Assembly: GCA_007129985.1 (NCBI GenBank)
Contig: SKUL01000228.1
Coordinates: 1-14,847 of the forward strand
Reading direction: 5' to 3'
DNA length: 14,847 nucleotides
Origin: Flavobacteriales bacterium
GTDB taxonomy: Bacteria > Bacteroidota > Bacteroidia > Flavobacteriales_D > SKUL01
The position numbers and the translations under genes were made by a program. This document shows positions 14,792 through 14,847 of this stretch, piece after piece. The notes below the pieces were generated by a model. It saw only the letters and a program-made list of their open reading frames with translations, searched no databases and was not told where the DNA came from. Within the stretch, counting starts at the first letter, position 1. Every line of letters starts with the position of its first letter.

Positions 14792-14847
14792 GCTTGGGTT
14801 CTTTTTGAAGTTCAAATACTTTTCCGGGAGAACCGATGGCCTCAAAA
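14775..14847 (-). CDS. recF: 3' end of an upstream gene, probably recF
   Basis: On the minus strand a second frame is open from the right edge and ends with TAG at 14775-14777. It encodes only the last 23 residues, beginning FEAIGSPGKVFELQ and ending KHVEVQ. The F-x-x-I-G...VFEL pattern fits the C-terminus of RecF, and recF followed by DUF721 is a common order in Bacteroidota, but 23 residues cannot prove it. Stop overlaps the DUF721 start by 17 bases, so the two are probably coupled. Confidence 0.45.
   Translation of the reverse strand, partial: FEAIGSPGKVFELQKEPKHVEVQ

Overview
The window looks like a chromosomal segment from a member of the Bacteroidota, probably a marine Flavobacteriales-type organism. 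The pointers are: several secreted proteins with T9SS (type IX secretion) signatures (a gliding-motility-type C-terminal domain at 8118-11252 and a type A sorting tail at 13069-14394), Bacteroidota-style -7 promoter boxes (TAnnTTTG), a PIN-PhoH protein, a BT0820-like HAD phosphatase, and a DUF721 gene behind what looks like the end of recF. The assignment is from gene content only.

Layout. 1-1769 (minus) is the N-terminal part of a large secreted cysteine-rich PKD-type surface protein that runs off the left edge. 1962-3238 (plus) is a two-gene unit, HAD phosphatase and methionine aminopeptidase, with a 4-bp overlap. 3242-7782 is a minus-strand cluster, in transcription order: PIN-PhoH, cyclophilin lipoprotein, a thioredoxin-fold periplasmic protein without active cysteines, an NRDE/TANGO2-type protein, a small outer-membrane barrel and a small secreted protein. 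8118-11252 (plus) is a 1044-residue surface protein with six repeats of exactly 66 residues, exported by T9SS. 12420-14847 (minus) holds, in transcription order, the probable recF 3' end, DUF721/DciA-like, a secreted M43-type metalloprotease and a DinB-family protein.

The part most worth a second look is the 1.17 kb without a protein gene at 11253-12419. Read on the minus strand it resolves into two tandem, diverged cassettes (A downstream, B upstream). Each has, at the same spacing, a palindromic upstream element of about 35 bp, a TTTG-N20-nnnnTTTG promoter, a run of compact hairpins capped by GNRA or UNCG tetraloops, and a final CGGGAG...CTCCCG hairpin. The B hairpin is followed by nine T. 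The tetraloops read as GNRA/UNCG only on the minus strand, which fixes the transcribed strand. I do not recognise either RNA as RNase P, tmRNA, SRP RNA or 6S RNA. The proposal is a pair of paralogous structured non-coding RNAs of about 380 and 440 nt with shared regulation and unknown function.

Working together: the secreted proteins (1-1769, 8118-11252, 13069-14394, and the smaller 3242-4301 pair) form an envelope/surface theme. The rest is housekeeping: N-terminal Met removal, RNA metabolism by PhoH, periplasmic folding, and replication/repair (recF-DUF721). No CRISPR array, insertion sequence, tRNA or rRNA was seen.
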